Source of the DNA: an uncultured Rhodospirillaceae bacterium
GTDB lineage: Bacteria; Pseudomonadota; Alphaproteobacteria; Rhodospirillales; Casp-alpha2
Assembly (NCBI GenBank): GCA_913048145.1
Contig: CAJWVP010000068.1
Span: 1 to 10,656 of the forward strand
Length of the DNA: 10,656 bases
Direction of reading: 5' to 3'
Made by a program: the position numbers and the translations under genes. Each line of letters opens with the position of its first letter. Position 1 is the first letter of the stretch. Below are positions 6,373 to 10,656 of this stretch, in pieces. The notes under the pieces are model-generated. The model made no database searches. It was given only the letters and a program-made list of their open reading frames with translations, and was not told the origin of the DNA.

Positions 6373-7901
6373 TGGAAATCCGTGCCGCAGAAATTTCCGC
6401 AATTCTGAAGAAGCAAATCGCCGACTTCGGCTCTGAAGCCGAGGTCGCGGAAGTGGGGCAAGTCCTCTCCGTCGGTGACGGGATCGCGCGCATCCACGGT
6501 CTGGACAAGGTTCAGGCCGGTGAGATGGTCGAATTCCCGGGAGGCATTAAGGGGATGGCTCTGAACCTAGAGACCGACAACGTCGGTGTCGTGATTTTCG
6601 GGGACGACCGAAACATCCGCGAAGGCGACACGGTGAAGCGTACAGGTGCCATCGTCGACGTGCCAGTGGGCAAAGGCTTACTCGGCCGCGTCGTTGACGG
6701 TCTCGGCAACCCTATCGATGGCAAGGGCCCCATTGAAGAAGCCGAGCGCATGCGCGTCGAAGTGAAGGCGCCGGGCATCATTCCCCGAAAATCAGTGCAC
6801 GAGCCCGTGCAGACCGGCCTGAAGGCCATCGATTCGCTGATCCCCGTCGGCCGTGGCCAGCGGGAACTGATCATCGGTGACCGCCAAACCGGCAAGACGG
6901 CGGTGATCATCGACACCATCCTCAACCAGAAAGCCGTGAACGAAGGCGACAATGAATCGGAGAAGCTCTATTGCGTCTATGTGGCCATCGGTCAGAAGCG
7001 CTCCACCGTTGCGCAGCTGGTCAAGACGCTCGAGGACAATGATGCGATGAAGTACTCCATCGTCGTCGCCGCTACTGCGTCCGAGCCGGCGCCGCTGCAG
7101 TTCCTGGCGCCCTACACGGGCTGCACCATGGGCGAGTACTTCCGCGACAACGGCATGCACGCCTGCATCTTCTATGATGATTTATCGAAACAGGCCGTGG
7201 CCTATCGTCAGATGTCACTGCTGCTACGCCGCCCGCCAGGGCGCGAAGCCTACCCGGGTGACGTCTTCTATCTGCACTCCCGCCTGCTCGAGCGCGCAGC
7301 CAAGATGGGCGACAACGCAGGCAACGGGTCCCTGACCGCCCTGCCCGTCATCGAAACCCAGGCCGGTGACGTGTCGGCGTACATTCCGACCAACGTGATT
7401 TCCATCACCGACGGTCAGATCTTCCTGGAGACGGAACTTTTTTACAAAGGCATCCGCCCAGCCGTGAACGTTGGCCTATCGGTCAGCCGGGTCGGCTCTG
7501 CCGCCCAGGTGAAAGCCATGAAGCAGGTGGCTGGCTCCATCAAACTGGAATTGGCCCAGTACCGCGAAATGGCGGCCTTCGCCCAGTTTGCCTCCGACCT
7601 AGACGCCTCCACGCAGCGGTTGCTGGCCCGTGGCGCGCGTCTGACCGAGCTCCTGAAGCAGCCGCAGTATCAGCCGCTGGCGGTGGAAGAGCAGGTGGTC
7701 GTGATCTACGCCGGTGTGAACGGCTACACAGACGGTATCGGGGTTTCCGACGTGACCAGGTTCGAAGCGCAGCTGCTGGCCGCGATTCGCGACAAGGGCA
7801 CCGACATCTTGAACATCATCCGTGAAGAAAAAGCGCTGTCGGACGACACGGAAGGCAAGCTTAAAGCTTTCATGGGCGATTTCGTAAAGTCCTTCGCCTA
7901 A
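6372..7901 (+). CDS. atpA: ATP synthase F1 subunit alpha
   Basis: The non-catalytic nucleotide-binding subunit of F1, alternating with beta in the hexamer and supplying the arginine finger to the catalytic site. It has 509 residues, the usual length. A beta-barrel domain covers about residues 25-95. Walker A is GDRQTGKT (169-176), at the same numbering as E. coli. The family signature PAVNVGLSVS (363-372) is followed by the arginine finger R373 in SRVGSAAQ. The C-terminal helical domain ends FMGDFVKSFA. The start is ATG in a 1-nt TAATG overlap with atpH, with AAGGGG 7 nt upstream; re-initiation after atpH is likely. No key residue is missing. Confidence 0.99.
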   Translation: MEIRAAEISAILKKQIADFGSEAEVAEVGQVLSVGDGIARIHGLDKVQAGEMVEFPGGIKGMALNLETDNVGVVIFGDDRNIREGDTVKRTGAIVDVPVGKGLLGRVVDGLGNPIDGKGPIEEAERMRVEVKAPGIIPRKSVHEPVQTGLKAIDSLIPVGRGQRELIIGDRQTGKTAVIIDTILNQKAVNEGDNESEKLYCVYVAIGQKRSTVAQLVKTLEDNDAMKYSIVVAATASEPAPLQFLAPYTGCTMGEYFRDNGMHACIFYDDLSKQAVAYRQMSLLLRRPPGREAYPGDVFYLHSRLLERAAKMGDNAGNGSLTALPVIETQAGDVSAYIPTNVISITDGQIFLETELFYKGIRPAVNVGLSVSRVGSAAQVKAMKQVAGSIKLELAQYREMAAFAQFASDLDASTQRLLARGARLTELLKQPQYQPLAVEEQVVVIYAGVNGYTDGIGVSDVTRFEAQLLAAIRDKGTDILNIIREEKALSDDTEGKLKAFMGDFVKSFA

Positions 7902-7930
7902 GGATCGGGTCAACATCTTTTAAGGATCGG
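7899..7930 (+). repeat. Direct repeat TAAGGATCGG in the atpA-atpG spacer
   Basis: The ten bases TAAGGATCGG occur twice, at 7899-7908 (where TAA is the atpA stop) and 7921-7930, 22 bp apart. Both copies contain a Shine-Dalgarno-like TAAGGA. The second stands 5 nt before an out-of-frame ATG at 7932 and 15 nt before the atpG ATG at 7942. This may be a small local duplication or reflect ribosome-site composition. Confidence 0.6.
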
Positions 7931-7941
7931 AATGCGGCGCC

Positions 7942-8841
7942 ATGCCCAATCTTAAAGACCTTAAAATTCGGATTGACAGCGTCAAATCGACGCAGAAAAT
8001 CACGTCAGCCATGAAAATGGTGGCTGCCGCCAAGCTGCGCCGGGCGCAAGAATCGGCGGAAGCCGCCCGGCCCTATGCAGTCCGCATGGAACGTATGCTG
8101 GGTTCTCTCGCGCAAAGCGTCGGCGGCACCGAGGGGGCGCCGAAGCTCCTGGCCGGCACCGGCGCGGAGGAAACGCACCTCCTGGTGGCATTCACGGCGG
8201 ACCGGGGCCTTTGCGGTGGTTTCAACAGCTCCATAGTCCGCCAAGTGCGGACTATGACTATGAATTTGAAGGCCACCGGTAAGACGGCCAAGGTCTTCTG
8301 CGTCGGCCGCAAGGGCCACGACGTGTTAAAGCGAGAGTTTCCCGCCGAGATTATTGAGAACGTGGAAGGTCTTGGCCGCCGTGGGATTCAGTATCATGAG
8401 GCTGCGGGCGTCGCCAACACCATCACCCAGCTTTTCGAAGCCGGCGAATTCGACGTCTGCACCATCGTCTTCAACCGGTTCCAGTCGGCGATGACGCAGA
8501 TTGTCACGCCGCAGCAGCTGATCCCCTTCGAGCCCGCCAACAGCGGCGCCGAAGAGGAAGAGGCGCCGGCCGATGACGGCCCGAAAGCGGTTTATATCTT
8601 CGAGCCGGAGGAAGATGAAATCCTAGCTGATCTGCTTCCGCGCAACTTAGCGGTGCAGATTTTCCAAGCCCTGTTAGAGAGCTCCGCCTCCGAACATGGC
8701 GCTCGGATGACCGCCATGGACAACGCGACCCGCAATGCGGGTGACATGATCGATGGTTTGACACTGACTTACAACCGAACACGTCAGGCTTTCATTACCA
8801 AAGAATTGATCGAGATTATCTCCGGCGCCGAAGCGCTGTAG
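7942..8841 (+). CDS. atpG: ATP synthase F1 subunit gamma
   Basis: The central rotary shaft of F1, a coiled coil of the N- and C-terminal helices that turns within the alpha3-beta3 ring and couples to the F0 c-ring. It has 299 residues, slightly more than the E. coli protein of about 287. The N-terminus, DLKIRIDSVKSTQKITSAMK, and TADRGLCGGFNSSI (85-98) are typical. The C-terminal signature ITKELIEIISGAEA (284-297) is complete. An acidic, Ala/Glu-rich stretch at about 201-212 (GAEEEEAPADD) accounts for some of the extra length; such loops vary between species. The start is ATG 7942, 40 nt after atpA, with a weak GGAA 9 nt upstream. The strong TAAGGA is better placed for a different, out-of-frame ATG at 7932. 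Confidence 0.98.
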   Translation: MPNLKDLKIRIDSVKSTQKITSAMKMVAAAKLRRAQESAEAARPYAVRMERMLGSLAQSVGGTEGAPKLLAGTGAEETHLLVAFTADRGLCGGFNSSIVRQVRTMTMNLKATGKTAKVFCVGRKGHDVLKREFPAEIIENVEGLGRRGIQYHEAAGVANTITQLFEAGEFDVCTIVFNRFQSAMTQIVTPQQLIPFEPANSGAEEEEAPADDGPKAVYIFEPEEDEILADLLPRNLAVQIFQALLESSASEHGARMTAMDNATRNAGDMIDGLTLTYNRTRQAFITKELIEIISGAEAL

Positions 8842-8857
8842 AACGGGAGTATCCGAG

Positions 8858-10282
<1,425 letters not shown>

Positions 10283-10315
10283 GACACCTGAGGTCTTCAA
10301 GGAAAGGACAGCGAC

Positions 10316-10656
10316 ATGGCCGATACGAACGCAGGTACCGTCGAATTTGAACTGGTCTCTCCAGCCAAACTTCTTGTGTCGGAACCGGTCGAAATGGTCG
10401 TCGTGCCCGGCGCCGAGGGTGATATCGGTGTGTTGCCCGGTCACTCACCGCTGATCGCCACCGTACGGCCGGGGATTATCGATATCCACGAAGGCGGCAA
10501 GGTTCGTGATCGCATCTTCGTCGGTGGTGGTTTCGCCGAGGTCTCGCCGGAACGCTGCACCGTCCTGGCGGAGGAAGCGACCCCGGTGGATGAGATTGAC
10601 CGCACCATCGCCGAAGCCCGACTGATTGAAGCCAGAGAAAAAGCCGACGTCGCCGA
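10316..10656 (+). CDS. atpC: ATP synthase F1 subunit epsilon (3' end outside window)
   Basis: The small subunit that binds the gamma foot and the c-ring and can inhibit ATP hydrolysis through its C-terminal helices. The window holds 113 complete codons of a protein usually about 130-140 residues long. The N-terminal beta-sandwich is clear: FELVSPAKLLVSEPVEMVVVPGAEGDIGVLPGHSPL is visible across residues 10-46, including the hallmark G-D-I-G-V-L-P-G-H, followed by FVGGGFAEVSPERCTVLAEEA. The last visible part (EIDRTIAEARLIEAREKADVA) is the beginning of the helical C-terminal domain. The start ATG 10316 has AAAGGA 7 nt upstream and lies 33 nt after atpD. It is the usual last gene of the operon. 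Confidence 0.96.
   Translation, partial: MADTNAGTVEFELVSPAKLLVSEPVEMVVVPGAEGDIGVLPGHSPLIATVRPGIIDIHEGGKVRDRIFVGGGFAEVSPERCTVLAEEATPVDEIDRTIAEARLIEAREKADVA

Overview
The window is about 10.7 kb of chromosomal DNA, roughly 60% GC, and looks like an alphaproteobacterium, probably of the Rhodospirillales type. The evidence is an F1-only atpHAGDC operon with no F0 genes, priA directly upstream of atpH, a DUF484-xerC pair divergent from priA, and the style of the ATP synthase proteins. Assignments rest on reading motifs; no search was run.

Layout. (1) Positions 2-1081, + strand: the 3' part of a major facilitator transporter whose first two helices lie outside the window. (2) 1082-1320: a convergent gap with a probable terminator hairpin and T-run for the transporter, and a weak hairpin closing the xerC side. 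(3) 1321-3011, - strand: a two-gene operon, DUF484 protein then xerC, overlapping by 4 nt. (4) 3012-3107: a compact divergent promoter region with a perfect TATAAT facing DUF484, and a nine-codon ORF whose stop overlaps the priA start. (5) 3108-5303, + strand: full-length priA. (6) 5304-5811: about 500 bp holding a possible 59-codon ORF on the - strand, a weak promoter candidate and a series of small hairpins leading into the ATP synthase operon. (7) 5812 to the window end, + strand: atpH, atpA, atpG, atpD and the first 113 codons of atpC.

Function. The atp genes encode the soluble F1 part of ATP synthase: alpha3-beta3 catalytic hexamer, gamma shaft, delta stator link and epsilon. PriA restarts collapsed replication forks and XerC resolves chromosome dimers, so the divergent block serves chromosome maintenance. 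The transporter has no visible link to the rest.

All recognised genes are intact, with their key catalytic residues. This is an ordinary housekeeping region and I found no convincing undescribed system. What deserves a second look is small-scale: start-site and leader arrangements (priA, atpH, atpG), one small unassigned ORF, a hairpin pair in the MFS-xerC gap, and unusual use of the CTA leucine codon.
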